Part shown: in pieces, positions 23,622 to 31,303 of the stretch
Layout: each line of letters begins with the position of its first letter
Numbering within the stretch: the first letter of the stretch is position 1
Virus record (IMG/VR): IMGVR_UViG_3300010401_000481
Location: 1 to 43,915 of that record
DNA: 43,915 bases
Source: a virus
Direction: 5' to 3' (one strand)
The notes under the pieces: model-generated
The model's database searches: none
What the model saw: the letters and a program-made list of their open reading frames with translations, nothing else
What the model was told of the DNA's origin: nothing
Position numbers and translations under genes: made by a program

Positions 23622-24196
23622 TTCCACTTCTCCCCGAAGATGAGTTGCCCGAGCTGCTCCGTCTTCGCGTCGTTGCTCTCCGGCCCCTCCACGATCTGCC
23701 GCGCCCGCTGGTCCTGCGCCCAGGTCACGAACAGCTCGCAGGTATCCCGCTGGAACTTCTTCTCGTCCAGGGCGAGCTGCTGGTCCTTCTGCGCGATTTG
23801 CTTTTCCCGCTGGTCGAACTTCAGCCGATCCATTTTGGCCTTGTGCCGCGCCGTGCGGTAATTCAGAAACGTCTTGGGGTCGCTCTGCTTGATGGCTTCC
23901 AGTTGGAAGAACGCGTTCCCGTAGGTCTCGACCTTCTCCTCGCTCAACTCGGGCGCTTGCTTCCGGAGCAGCTCCATCATCGTGACCGTGTCCTGCTCCA
24001 ATAACTGGAATTGCTGCCGCAGCGACCACCAGGAAAAGAATTCCGACAACGCGCCCACGGAAGTTTTGATTCCGTCTTGCGCCAGGTGCTGCTTGGTTTG
24101 CTTCAAGCCTTTCTCGTTCAGCAGGTCGATCACCTCGCGCTGCCGTTCCGGAGGAAGGTTCTTGAGCACCGAGTCGCATCTTGGTTTTTTGTTCAT
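23618..24196 (-). CDS. terminase small subunit (Mu gp27-like, DUF3486)
   Basis: A 192-residue helical protein: LPPERQREVIDLLNEKGLKQTKQHL and TSVGALSEFFSWW form the N-terminal DNA-binding part seen in DUF3486, followed by a long coiled coil around YRTARHKAKMDRLKFDQREKQ. It recognises the packaging end and hands DNA to the large subunit. The TGA overlaps the GTG of the large subunit. Confidence 0.8.
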   Translation of the reverse strand: MNKKPRCDSVLKNLPPERQREVIDLLNEKGLKQTKQHLAQDGIKTSVGALSEFFSWWSLRQQFQLLEQDTVTMMELLRKQAPELSEEKVETYGNAFFQLEAIKQSDPKTFLNYRTARHKAKMDRLKFDQREKQIAQKDQQLALDEKKFQRDTCELFVTWAQDQRARQIVEGPESNDAKTEQLGQLIFGEKWK

Positions 24197-24199
24197 TCA

Positions 24200-24424
24200 T
24201 CAGAGCCGTTTCGGTTCGAGGTTCTGCCGCGCAATCGCTGCGTTGGCCCACATGACTGCTTCCTCCAGTTTGGTCATCGCCGTGGATTTCTCCCGTCCGG
24301 CTGGGCAGCAGTGATCGATCAGGTAAGCTAGGTCCTTGGCATGCGAGCGCAGGCGCACATAGTTCTCCTGCTGCTCCGGAGTCGGCGCGTGATACGAAAA
24401 ATTGTTCTCGATGGTTGCGTTCAT
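24200..24424 (-). CDS. Acb2-like candidate cyclic-nucleotide sponge (anti-CBASS/anti-Thoeris)
   Basis: A 74-residue helical protein beginning MNATIENNFSYHAPTPEQ. It has the pattern of the Acb2 group of small phage proteins: NxFxYHxPxxxQxxxYxxLRxxAK, then LIDHCCPAGREKSTAMTKLEEAVMWANAAIARQ. Characterised Acb2 proteins are hexamers that soak up cyclic oligonucleotide signals and so block CBASS and, in some cases, Thoeris defence; from memory a tyrosine near position 11 and a downstream lysine touch the ligand, and Y11 and K30 could fit here. Many relatives are uncharacterised. It lies between lysis-region genes and terminase, a site where transposable phages carry anti-defence genes. Confidence 0.7.
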   Translation of the reverse strand: MNATIENNFSYHAPTPEQQENYVRLRSHAKDLAYLIDHCCPAGREKSTAMTKLEEAVMWANAAIARQNLEPKRL

Positions 24425-24717
24425 TAGTAGCCCCTCCGCCGCAGCTCGTTGGTCCCTGGGGCCGTAATCTTCCAGGTCTGATTCGCCGGGTTGAAATGCC
24501 CGCGATGGATCGTCGCGACAAAACCGATCGCCGGGTCCTCCAGATATTCCAGGGCCTTGTTCGTGTCTCCGGCCGTCGCGGTGAACCCCATCGGCGTCAG
24601 CCGCATCCGGATGGCCTCGATGCCCAGCCCAAAGCGCGTGCCGTTCTGGTCCAGCACTCGCAAAATCCCCAGGTGAAATAATTCTGTTTGCTCCGGGCTC
24701 ATTGTGTTGATTTCCAT
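24424..24717 (-). CDS. small winged-helix-like protein (Mu gp26 position)
   Basis: A 97-residue protein with MSPEQTELFHLGILRVL, LGIEAIRMRLTPMGF and NKALEYLEDPAIGFV, then WKITAPGTNELRRRGY, consistent with a winged-helix fold. It overlaps its neighbours by TGATG and TAATG junctions. Mu gp26, of unknown function, has this position before the terminase genes. A role in packaging or gene control is possible. Confidence 0.6.
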   Translation of the reverse strand: MEINTMSPEQTELFHLGILRVLDQNGTRFGLGIEAIRMRLTPMGFTATAGDTNKALEYLEDPAIGFVATIHRGHFNPANQTWKITAPGTNELRRRGY

Positions 24718-25127
24718 CAGTCGTGCCTTCCTCGATGCGGCGCTCCGCGCTCAATGGCCCGGTCCAGCTTCCCTTCGATGGAACTTAAGCGCTGCACCAG
24801 GGCCGTGTTCATCGTGTCCACCGCCGCCAGCTTATTGCTCACCGCGTGGAGTTCATGCGAAAGCTGCTCCTTGTGCGCTTCCATCTTGGCGTAGATCGCC
24901 CGCCGCCGCTCGTCCCCGTCGCGAATGACCTCTTGGAACAATTCCTCCACCTTTTCGAGCTGGTCCTTCGTCGCGAATGTATCGGTCGCATGTTGCTTCA
25001 CATCCGCAGGCGCGGGCTTGTCCTTCATCCGATCAAGGAACGAATGGATCTGATTGACTCCCGCGCACAGCGCCGCCAGCGCGACGAGTATCCATCCGAC
25101 TGCTTGGTATGAATGTGGGTCTGGCAT
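24717..25127 (-). CDS. membrane-anchored coiled-coil protein, lysis region
   Basis: A 136-residue protein starting MPDPHSYQAVGW. One membrane helix (about 9-28, VGWILVALAALCAGV) is followed by a long charged coiled coil (TKDQLEKVEELFQEVIRDGDERRRAI) and a basic tail (GAPHRGRHD). The layout suits a holin-associated protein or an inner-membrane spanin-like protein. The start is set after the stop of the gene upstream. Confidence 0.6.
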   Translation of the reverse strand: MPDPHSYQAVGWILVALAALCAGVNQIHSFLDRMKDKPAPADVKQHATDTFATKDQLEKVEELFQEVIRDGDERRRAIYAKMEAHKEQLSHELHAVSNKLAAVDTMNTALVQRLSSIEGKLDRAIERGAPHRGRHD

Positions 25128-25131
25128 GGGG

Positions 25132-25464
25132 TTATGGGGATGGAATGATCCGCAGGAACGGAACCACGTTGCTCCCGTTGATATAGGTAAAATCGTCGCA
25201 ATAGACATTGCTGCCCACCCGGTCAAACGACATCAGTTCGAACCAGTTCGTGTTATTCAGGCTGCCGATCAGCGACAGCCTCGAAGCGATCTGGTTGCTC
25301 CACACCAGGTGCAGCACCACGCCGGTGCCGAACGCATGCTCCTCCCACGCGAGCACGCTCGAACTCGGGGCCATCGCGTTGGCCGGCATCGGGAACAACC
25401 CATCGAGCTCCGCGCCGATTACCGCCAGCGCGCAACCAATTAAAAATGACAGCGCTAGTTTCAT
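25132..25464 (-). CDS. exported protein with a host-style C-terminal module
   Basis: A 110-residue protein with a signal peptide (LALSFLIGCALAVIGAE). The rest has SLNNTNWFELMSFDRVGSN and ends NVVPFLRIIPS, the pattern of the short beta-module that closes many secreted Verrucomicrobiota proteins (x-TNW-x-x-L ... F-R-I). It overlaps the next exported gene by ATGA. Function unknown; the host-like style points to acquisition from the host. Confidence 0.6.
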   Translation of the reverse strand: MKLALSFLIGCALAVIGAELDGLFPMPANAMAPSSSVLAWEEHAFGTGVVLHLVWSNQIASRLSLIGSLNNTNWFELMSFDRVGSNVYCDDFTYINGSNVVPFLRIIPSP

Positions 25465-26027
25465 TCTTCTCGCAGCCGGAAAAATTCCTGGCTTCTCCCA
25501 TTGAAGGCTTTGACCAGGCAGAACGTGCAGTTGGCCTCGTCATCACAATCGCTGTATGAGAACGAGGCTCCGTCCGGGCAAGCCCATCCAAAAATGCACG
25601 AGGGAGTAACCATCACAGATTGCGGCCCGCGACTGTTGCCCCAGCTTGTGCCCGGCCCACCCCACCAATCTCCCAGCGTCGGCTCGGGCCAAAACGGCCC
25701 GGACGGAGGCCCCCACTCAATCGTGTAGGTTTTGCCCTGCGTGATGCCCGTCCAGATAATCTCCACAAAGTTGGTGACACCTTCATTCACGACCACGCGA
25801 GGATCGTCCACGGGCAGCGTGAACATCCGGATGCTCCGGGCGTTGAGAATCCGCGCTCCGGCGGGCAGCGGAGATTTTCTGATTCCTTTGTGCTCGAGGT
25901 GTTGGGGCTCCAGGAACTCAAACGCTTTCCAGTCTTGAGCGGAGGCAAGCATCGAGCACAGACCCAGCACGCTCAATCCCACGAGCCAGGTCTTCCCATC
26001 CGCCAGGTGCCATTTTGCATTCATCAA
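25461..26027 (-). CDS. exported cysteine-containing protein
   Basis: A 188-residue protein with a signal peptide (TWLVGLSVLGLCSMLASAQ). The body is Pro/Trp/Gly-rich (PSGPFWPEPTLGDWWGGPG), has cysteines near the end (SYSDCDDEANCTFCLVK) and closes with FFRLREE, again like secreted Verrucomicrobiota proteins. The ATG pair at 26022-26027 follows an AAAGGA ribosome site. It is in the lysis region but shows no hydrolase motif that I can see. Confidence 0.6.
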   Translation of the reverse strand: MMNAKWHLADGKTWLVGLSVLGLCSMLASAQDWKAFEFLEPQHLEHKGIRKSPLPAGARILNARSIRMFTLPVDDPRVVVNEGVTNFVEIIWTGITQGKTYTIEWGPPSGPFWPEPTLGDWWGGPGTSWGNSRGPQSVMVTPSCIFGWACPDGASFSYSDCDDEANCTFCLVKAFNGRSQEFFRLREE

Positions 26028-26039
26028 AGAATCCTTTCT

Positions 26040-26882
26040 TCAACTGGTTGCTATCGGGGCGACGATTTTTGACTTGCGCGCTTTCACCAAAACCTGATGG
26101 TCCGGGTGCATTGACTTGCTCAAGTGCTTGCTCAGGACGTCCGCTGCTGCCGCCGGAGAGCTGGGCGGGTTGTTTTTGAGTTCCACCTTCGCGGACTCGA
26201 CTCCCCGCACGATCCCGTCAAACGCATTCTTGGAAACCACTCCCAGCCCGCTGGCGAGCGCGGGAATCTTGTTCACCAGCCAGCCCGCCAGGTGGGTGAA
26301 AATCGGGATGGCCGCTGGAAAGAAAATGCAGATGGCCACTATCGCCGCTACCGTGCCCCCGATGCCCAGGCTGGAGATGATCCGCCGCACGATGGACTTG
26401 TTCCGTTCCGCCTCATACTTCTGGCCCATGTCGATGAGCTGCTTTTCGTATTGGGCGCGTTCCGCCCTCCAGCCCGTCTCTTCCGCTTCCCGCTGGGCTT
26501 CCAGGCTCGCCGACTGTTGCTTCAACGAAGCGTTCTCCCCCAGGAGCGTGCGGACTTGCGCGGTCTGGTCCTGGATGGGCAGGCCCGTCAGGTTCTGGTC
26601 CCGCCGCAGGAAATCATCCGACAAGTCGTAAGCGATCAGCGCCTTGCCGTAGTTCGTGGCCACCAAACTGCCACGCCCGATGTTGTTCGCGACCCGCGCC
26701 GCCTGGGTCAGCTCGCTCACTCTCTGGGCCGACTTGTCCAGCACGTTCGCCCGGTGCGCGGCATTGTGCGTGCAGCTCAGGGTGAGGAGGAAACAAACCG
26801 CCAAAAGGATTAACGACCGTGACGGGCTGTTTGGGGGAGCTAGCCGCTGGAGGAGGTGGTCGGCTGCGCATTGGCCCGTCAC
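26040..26882 (-). CDS. lipoprotein with coiled coil and TM segment, candidate unimolecular spanin
   Basis: About 280 residues from a GTG at 26880-26882. The N-terminus carries LILLAVCFLLTLSC, a lipoprotein signal with lipobox LTLSC (cysteine about 37). A coiled coil covers about 105-165 (LLGENASLKQQSASLEAQREAEE), followed by a membrane helix at about 173-197 (GTVAAIVAICIFFPAAIPIF). Outer-membrane lipid anchor, coiled coil and inner-membrane helix are the parts of u-spanins, which fuse the two membranes at lysis; a hydrophilic C-terminal 80 residues is unusual. An upstream TTG at 26939 is an alternative start. Confidence 0.6.
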   Translation of the reverse strand: MTGQCAADHLLQRLAPPNSPSRSLILLAVCFLLTLSCTHNAAHRANVLDKSAQRVSELTQAARVANNIGRGSLVATNYGKALIAYDLSDDFLRRDQNLTGLPIQDQTAQVRTLLGENASLKQQSASLEAQREAEETGWRAERAQYEKQLIDMGQKYEAERNKSIVRRIISSLGIGGTVAAIVAICIFFPAAIPIFTHLAGWLVNKIPALASGLGVVSKNAFDGIVRGVESAKVELKNNPPSSPAAAADVLSKHLSKSMHPDHQVLVKARKSKIVAPIATS

Positions 26883-27081
26883 GGCCGAAGTGTGAAAGCC
26901 GCTCGCGCTCGAAATCGATTTTGTAGGGTGCTCGCCCAAAACGTGGACGACTCTGCACGCCTCGCTTCGATGTCGCTATCCCACCTTGTTTGGTTTGGCA
27001 GGTTTGTCAGGAATTGTTTTCCGCCGCTCCCAATCGTAATCGTAATCCTGCTGCCTCGCGCAATGGGGTATTACCCTACCC

Positions 27082-27378
27082 TCAAAACTCCGAATCCTTG
27101 CTCGCCTCCCGATACTCCATGATGGAGGCCATATCGAAAACCCGCTTCCCCCTTCTGTCAGTCAGCCAGCGCCAGCGCAAATGCTTTTGACCCTTCTCGG
27201 TGTTGACGAGGTAGCTCAGGGTCGAGCGGGCCACGTTCAACATTTGCGCCGCCCGGTCCGCATCGATCTCCTGCATGGGCTTTTGCGGGACGATCTGGAA
27301 GCCGCCGCTCCCATTCGGCAGAAGCGTGGCGAACAAAAGAATTTGCGCCGGGTCATCGATGTTTCGCTTCCGTGCCAT
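27082..27378 (-). CDS. small helix-turn-helix protein, possible late regulator
   Basis: A 98-residue protein whose C-terminal half (DADRAAQMLNVARSTLSYLV, then GQKHLRWRWLTDRRGKRVFD and IMEYREA) is an excisionase/MerR-type winged helix. It lies between the semi-early genes and the late genes, where Mu has its middle (Mor) and late (C) activators. It does not resemble them in sequence, but a regulator is a reasonable guess. Confidence 0.65.
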   Translation of the reverse strand: MARKRNIDDPAQILLFATLLPNGSGGFQIVPQKPMQEIDADRAAQMLNVARSTLSYLVNTEKGQKHLRWRWLTDRRGKRVFDMASIMEYREASKDSEF

Positions 27379-27418
27379 GCCTGGTTCCTTTCTGTTCCCT
27401 CTGTTTGCTCCGGTTAAA

Positions 27419-27661
27419 TCACTCCGCCCATTGATCGAACTCGCCCTCCATGTCGCTGGAGAACGCCGCCCCCGTCTCCCGCGCCAGGTCGCGAAACAGA
27501 AAAATCAAACTCGCCACCGTGGTGTCGTCGAACGTTTCCGACAAGCGTTCCACCGGCCCGTCATACTGGACTGGGTTGCGGCCCTCGGGTGATTCCGCCG
27601 TCATCTTCCCGGTCACGACCTTGCCATCCGGAAAGAGCAATTTGCAAGTGAGCGTCACCAT
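27419..27661 (-). CDS. small acidic protein of unknown function
   Basis: An 80-residue protein, MVTLTCKLLFPDGKVVTGKM followed by an acidic helical part ending EGEFDQWAE. No family recognised. It stands just downstream of the head protein-metallopeptidase fusion in the same operon. Confidence 0.5.
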   Translation of the reverse strand: MVTLTCKLLFPDGKVVTGKMTAESPEGRNPVQYDGPVERLSETFDDTTVASLIFLFRDLARETGAAFSSDMEGEFDQWAE

Positions 27662-27663
27662 AA

Positions 27664-29274
27664 TTAAAACAGTCCCTTCAATACGATCTTCATCGTCTCC
27701 CGAAAATCCGGGTCATTCCACCAGCGGGCCATCTCGTTGGGCTTCATGGTCAGCCACTCGATATAGCGCGTCGGGACCTCCAATCCCATCGGCGGATATT
27801 CCCCGCGGTAAATGCGTCCGGCATAAACCTCATACCATTTGTCCCGCTTGCCCCGCACGTCGCGCCTGTAATTGCCCAGATGGACCACCGGCTCGCCCGC
27901 CGTCCGGGCGTCAAAGTGATCCTTAATCAATTTCTGGTAAGCGGGCGAACCTTCCCGATGCACCCAATGCATCAGCTCGTGGAACATCGTCCGCCGCGCC
28001 TGGTCCGGATCGGTTCTCAGGTCCCGATCTATCTTCAGGTTCCCTCCCATCGAATAGCTGCCGCGTCCCGACATGCTCGCCGCCCGGATGTCCAGCTTCG
28101 GCAATTTCTCCACGAGCGAGGCTGGAAGGAAGTTCAGAAACTCCTGGACGTGTTCCGCGATGGCTTCCTGGGTCAGCGCCCCGCTCGCCGTGGCCTTCAC
28201 CCGTCCCAGCACCGTGCTCGCCTGCGCGGGGGCGGCCTCTTTCAGCTCCTCGCGCAAATTCGCCATGTCAGCGGCCGTCACCACCGGCTTGGCCTCCAGC
28301 CCCAAATCCTTCAGGACGCTCTCAATCGTTGCTTCCCCTCTCGCCCCTGGGGAAGCGGGCCGGGGCGTGGCCGGCTGCACGGGCGCTGCAGGAGCGGGGC
28401 TGGGCGGCTGCACCGGGGCTGACGGCCGCACACCCGCGCTCCACCGGGCCGTCTGGGTCGCGCTGTCAATCTCCACCTGGCTCCCAAACGATTGCTGCAA
28501 CTTCGTGACCATCTCCGGATCGAGTCCCTTCAAACTCGCCTCCAGTCCCTCGTTGAAATCCTTGTCCACCGGTTGCGGTGTGTCGCTGGGCGAAAGCAAG
28601 CCCAGCGCTTCTGCTTCCGTGCGGTCCACGTCCTCGGTCGTCATCCCGCTTCCAAAACCCCACGGCCCCCAGGGCACCCCGAATCCTCCGATCGCCGGGG
28701 AGTTCATCGCTGTCCAGAATTCCAAATCCGTTTTGAGCCGGACCACCCCTTCATTCTGCTGATGCACCGGCCGGGGTTGTTTCACGTCCACCTCGCGAAT
28801 AAACCGTTGCGCCGGGAACTCATCGAGCACGGACGGGTCCATCCCCTGTTTCCAATTCCCAAAGCTCGTGGACGATTGCGTCTGCACGTCGAAGATTAGG
28901 TTCAACCGCTTCTGCGAGGTGATGTCTTTCAACCCGCCTTTGTCCTTCGAGTCGAGCGGCCCCATTCCCTCGGCGATGGCAAACGCGCTCATCTGCTTCA
29001 CAAAGTCGGCGCGGCTTCCCATCTTCAGCGCCTCGCGCTCGATGCCGTCTGGACCCATCACCTTGTGCCTCGCTCCAGACAGGAAGTCCCCAATCGAATC
29101 CTGCGCCCGCTGCAGGAACCGGACGTTCTCGATGGTGCTGGAGAAAAACGCCCGCTCGCGCAAGGCAGTCGGGATCTGCGCCCATTGCTCCGAGTTGAGC
29201 TGTGAGCCAATCACCGACTTGCTCCCCAGCTTGTCGATGGCTTCCTGGAACAAAATAGGTTTAACAAATTGCAT
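27664..29274 (-). CDS. minor head protein fused to a zinc metallopeptidase domain
   Basis: A 536-residue fusion. Residues 1-250 read as a phage minor head protein of the gpF/SPP1-gp7 kind: FQEAIDKLGSK at the start, LRERAFFSSTIENVRFLQ, and the segment WGPWGFGSGMTTEDVDRTEAEALGLL, which matches the AFNSGM...LGL signature near the end of such proteins. A proline/alanine linker follows (about 285-315). The C-terminal part has FHELMHWVH, a HExxH zinc site at 432-436, with a possible third ligand at about E506 (RYIEWL). It could process a virion protein, or be delivered with the DNA into the next host. It lies upstream of terminase rather than after the portal. Confidence 0.7.
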   Translation of the reverse strand: MQFVKPILFQEAIDKLGSKSVIGSQLNSEQWAQIPTALRERAFFSSTIENVRFLQRAQDSIGDFLSGARHKVMGPDGIEREALKMGSRADFVKQMSAFAIAEGMGPLDSKDKGGLKDITSQKRLNLIFDVQTQSSTSFGNWKQGMDPSVLDEFPAQRFIREVDVKQPRPVHQQNEGVVRLKTDLEFWTAMNSPAIGGFGVPWGPWGFGSGMTTEDVDRTEAEALGLLSPSDTPQPVDKDFNEGLEASLKGLDPEMVTKLQQSFGSQVEIDSATQTARWSAGVRPSAPVQPPSPAPAAPVQPATPRPASPGARGEATIESVLKDLGLEAKPVVTAADMANLREELKEAAPAQASTVLGRVKATASGALTQEAIAEHVQEFLNFLPASLVEKLPKLDIRAASMSGRGSYSMGGNLKIDRDLRTDPDQARRTMFHELMHWVHREGSPAYQKLIKDHFDARTAGEPVVHLGNYRRDVRGKRDKWYEVYAGRIYRGEYPPMGLEVPTRYIEWLTMKPNEMARWWNDPDFRETMKIVLKGLF

Positions 29275-29277
29275 ATC

Positions 29278-29517
29278 TCACCATAGCTCGTCGCCAGTAA
29301 ATATCCTGGTCCGATTACGCAGGCCCGAGGCCATGCGCTTCTGTCTGGATAGCAGTCGGCAATGAAAGCGTGTGGCCTTCATGGTTGCTGCTTTGCGACT
29401 AACACCCACCACCCGGACCACGAGGGCATGCCACGGGTCGTTAGGCTTGTTGTTTCTGAACGCCACGTATTGACCGCCAACGATTCGAGGCAGCTCGGGT
29501 TTCGTTTTTGTCTTCAT
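29278..29517 (-). CDS. small basic protein of unknown function
   Basis: A 79-residue protein with VGGQYVAFRNNKPNDPWHALVVRVVG and a basic C-terminal half (FHCRLLSRQKRMASGLRNRTR). ATGA overlap with the upstream gene. No family recognised; the beta-strand start could be a small barrel. Confidence 0.5.
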   Translation of the reverse strand: MKTKTKPELPRIVGGQYVAFRNNKPNDPWHALVVRVVGVSRKAATMKATRFHCRLLSRQKRMASGLRNRTRIFTGDELW

Positions 29518-29846
29518 ATCCCAGCCCCCTCGTCAAACTCCGCGCTCGCTTCTTCCAGTTCCCGTTTCCGGCTGACCTCGCGATGCACCTGGATAGCCCG
29601 CCACAGCATCAGATCAAACTCCTGGGACGATACCTTCTTGGTCCTGCCGTTGATCTCCTTGCCTGGCTCGTTCCACGTCAGTTCATACCAGAACCGCGAC
29701 GCGACCGCATGCCGATAACGAATCTCGAACACGACCGGCTCTTCCGACTCCATCGCCTTGGCCCGCACGAAGTCCAGGAAGTTCGGCCGCACAAAATCAA
29801 TCTGCCGCCGCAGACGGTAAACATTCGAGTCAAACATCGAACTCAT
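29514..29846 (-). CDS. phage protein of unknown function
   Basis: A 110-residue protein, charged and mixed alpha/beta, with VVFEIRYRHAVASRFWYELTW and a C-terminal RKRELEEASAEFDEGAG helix. It overlaps both neighbours by four bases. No recognised domain. Confidence 0.5.
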   Translation of the reverse strand: MSSMFDSNVYRLRRQIDFVRPNFLDFVRAKAMESEEPVVFEIRYRHAVASRFWYELTWNEPGKEINGRTKKVSSQEFDLMLWRAIQVHREVSRKRELEEASAEFDEGAGI

Positions 29847-30550
29847 ACCGTTCCTCCGTTCGTCAGCAACCTCGATTCAAACCCTGGCAGCTCCCCGACC
29901 GGCCGCTGGCCCTGGCGCACGCCGGGGCGAATCTCAATGTCCTGGCCGGCCCGATAACCATGCTCCAGCGCCATGCCCTTCTTTTGCTTTGGCGCAATGC
30001 TCCCGGTTTTAAGCTCGCCAAAGCTTTCCTTGATGTATTGTTCCCGTTTCGCCCTCCAGGAAATCTCTAAGGCCGTTCCACCACCAGGACGCGCAAACCT
30101 TGCGTTCAGCTTATTGGAGAGAGCGATGAAGCACCCGTAGATAAACTGCTTCCGGTTCTTGCAACGGCCCCGCCGTTTGTTCCACTGCCAGCGAAACTCC
30201 CGCACCAGAAAGTTGAAAATGTAATCCGCAATTTCCAAGTGCAGCTCCGCGCCCACGAACAGAATCTTTTCCGACCAGCCGCATTGGTGGATCGGATTGA
30301 CCTCGAAAAATCTTTGGCAGATAGCGGCCGCATAATCGGCCTCGGGCGGGCACGAGGCCCACTCTCCCACCTGGCGCTGGGCGATCCGAACCGGCTCCTG
30401 GTTCTCCGCTTTCTCCACCTCGGCCATGTCGATGCCGTGCTTTTCCGCCAGCGCCGCCGCCAGGATTTGCGCCGTGTCATGTTCCTCGGCCGTCCGCCCG
30501 TTCCCCCGGAGCAGCTTCCGTATTCGTTCAAATGCTTCGCTCTTGTTCAT
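29843..30550 (-). CDS. DUF2786-family phage protein
   Basis: A 235-residue protein. The first 45 residues match DUF2786 (AFERIRKLLRGNG, then AQILAAALAEKHGIDMAEVE), the domain that starts many phage-borne proteins of unknown role. A centre with YIFNFLVREFRWQWNKRRGR and KQFIYGCFIALSNKLN is shared with the DUF7168-type partner region. It is in the semi-early block; a nucleic-acid-related role is likely but unproven. Confidence 0.7.
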   Translation of the reverse strand: MNKSEAFERIRKLLRGNGRTAEEHDTAQILAAALAEKHGIDMAEVEKAENQEPVRIAQRQVGEWASCPPEADYAAAICQRFFEVNPIHQCGWSEKILFVGAELHLEIADYIFNFLVREFRWQWNKRRGRCKNRKQFIYGCFIALSNKLNARFARPGGGTALEISWRAKREQYIKESFGELKTGSIAPKQKKGMALEHGYRAGQDIEIRPGVRQGQRPVGELPGFESRLLTNGGTV

Positions 30551-30557
30551 GCTCGTG

Positions 30558-30785
30558 TTAGTTCAAATAAAACCCGCCCCCCATTGCCCAGGCCAGATTC
30601 ACCGGCAACCCACAACTCACGCAGGGCTCTTTCGCGTGCGCTTTCACCACGAACAGTTTCATCACCAGCGCGTGCCCATACTTCTCGGATGCCACCAGGG
30701 TCGTGGCCTGTCCCAGGTCGCCTCCGTCCGGCCGCATAAAGAATTGCCGCATCGGCCCCACAATGGTTTGGTGCGTGGCATTCAT
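30558..30785 (-). CDS. small CxxC protein
   Basis: A 75-residue protein beginning MNATHQTIVGPMRQFF at an ATGA overlap with the DnaA-like gene. Near the end CVSCGLPVNLAWAMGG carries one CxxC, which could bind metal as a dimer. No further clue. Confidence 0.55.
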   Translation of the reverse strand: MNATHQTIVGPMRQFFMRPDGGDLGQATTLVASEKYGHALVMKLFVVKAHAKEPCVSCGLPVNLAWAMGGGFYLN

Positions 30786-31303
30786 GGCTTGAGCGACATC
30801 TCCAGCTCTTTCAACGTATGATTGAATTGCGGTTCGTGTTTGCGCCGTTCCGTCACCACGGCCACCGAATAGGGAATCACCCCGTGGTCCCGCTGGAAGG
30901 CGCGGGCGACTTCCATAATGCACGCGCTCGTCAGGCGTCGGCAGAAATACATTGCGACCTGCCTGGCCTCGGCCGTCCGCGTCCGGCGGTCTTTCGCCAG
31001 CATGTCTTCCACGGTGATGCCCCATTTGTTGGCCACCGCGACCATCACGTCATGCAGCGGGCCGGCGAGCCGGGCCGGGCCGCTCAGCTCGTCTGCCATC
31101 AAACGATCCACTTTGCTCTTCGCGGCGCGGGCCTGCTGGCGCAACGTGTCCACTTCGGCCTGGGCGGCCGCCAGCCGTTGCCGGGACTCACGCAACGCCC
31201 CCAGGGAGGAACTCATCTCCTCCAGGGCGGTTTTCAGGTCCGGTGCATCGGGCCAAATCACAACTATTTTTGCTTCGGTTCTCACTTCAGTGCTCATGCT
31301 CAT
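30782..31303 (-). CDS. coiled-coil protein with a DnaA domain IV-like DNA-binding end
   Basis: A 173-residue protein. Residues about 22-75 form a coiled coil (LRESRQRLAAAQAEVDTLRQQ). Residues 84-170 follow the C-terminal DNA-binding domain of DnaA: VANKWGITVEDMLAKDRRTR, ARQVAMYFCRRLTSA, EVARAFQRDHGVIPYSVAV. In DnaA the last motif is GGRDHTTV; here the RDH is kept and the first glycines and TT are changed. There is no AAA+ part. It may bind DnaA-box-like sites to regulate replication, target choice or transcription (inference). ATGA junctions on both sides. Confidence 0.75.
   Translation of the reverse strand: MSMSTEVRTEAKIVVIWPDAPDLKTALEEMSSSLGALRESRQRLAAAQAEVDTLRQQARAAKSKVDRLMADELSGPARLAGPLHDVMVAVANKWGITVEDMLAKDRRTRTAEARQVAMYFCRRLTSACIMEVARAFQRDHGVIPYSVAVVTERRKHEPQFNHTLKELEMSLKP

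Noticed and set aside
22020-24521. A longer terminase reading frame starting upstream at 24521
   Set aside because: The extra N-terminal 300 codons run across the small terminase and Acb2-like genes in a shadow frame; the GTG at 23621 overlaps the previous stop as elsewhere in the operon.
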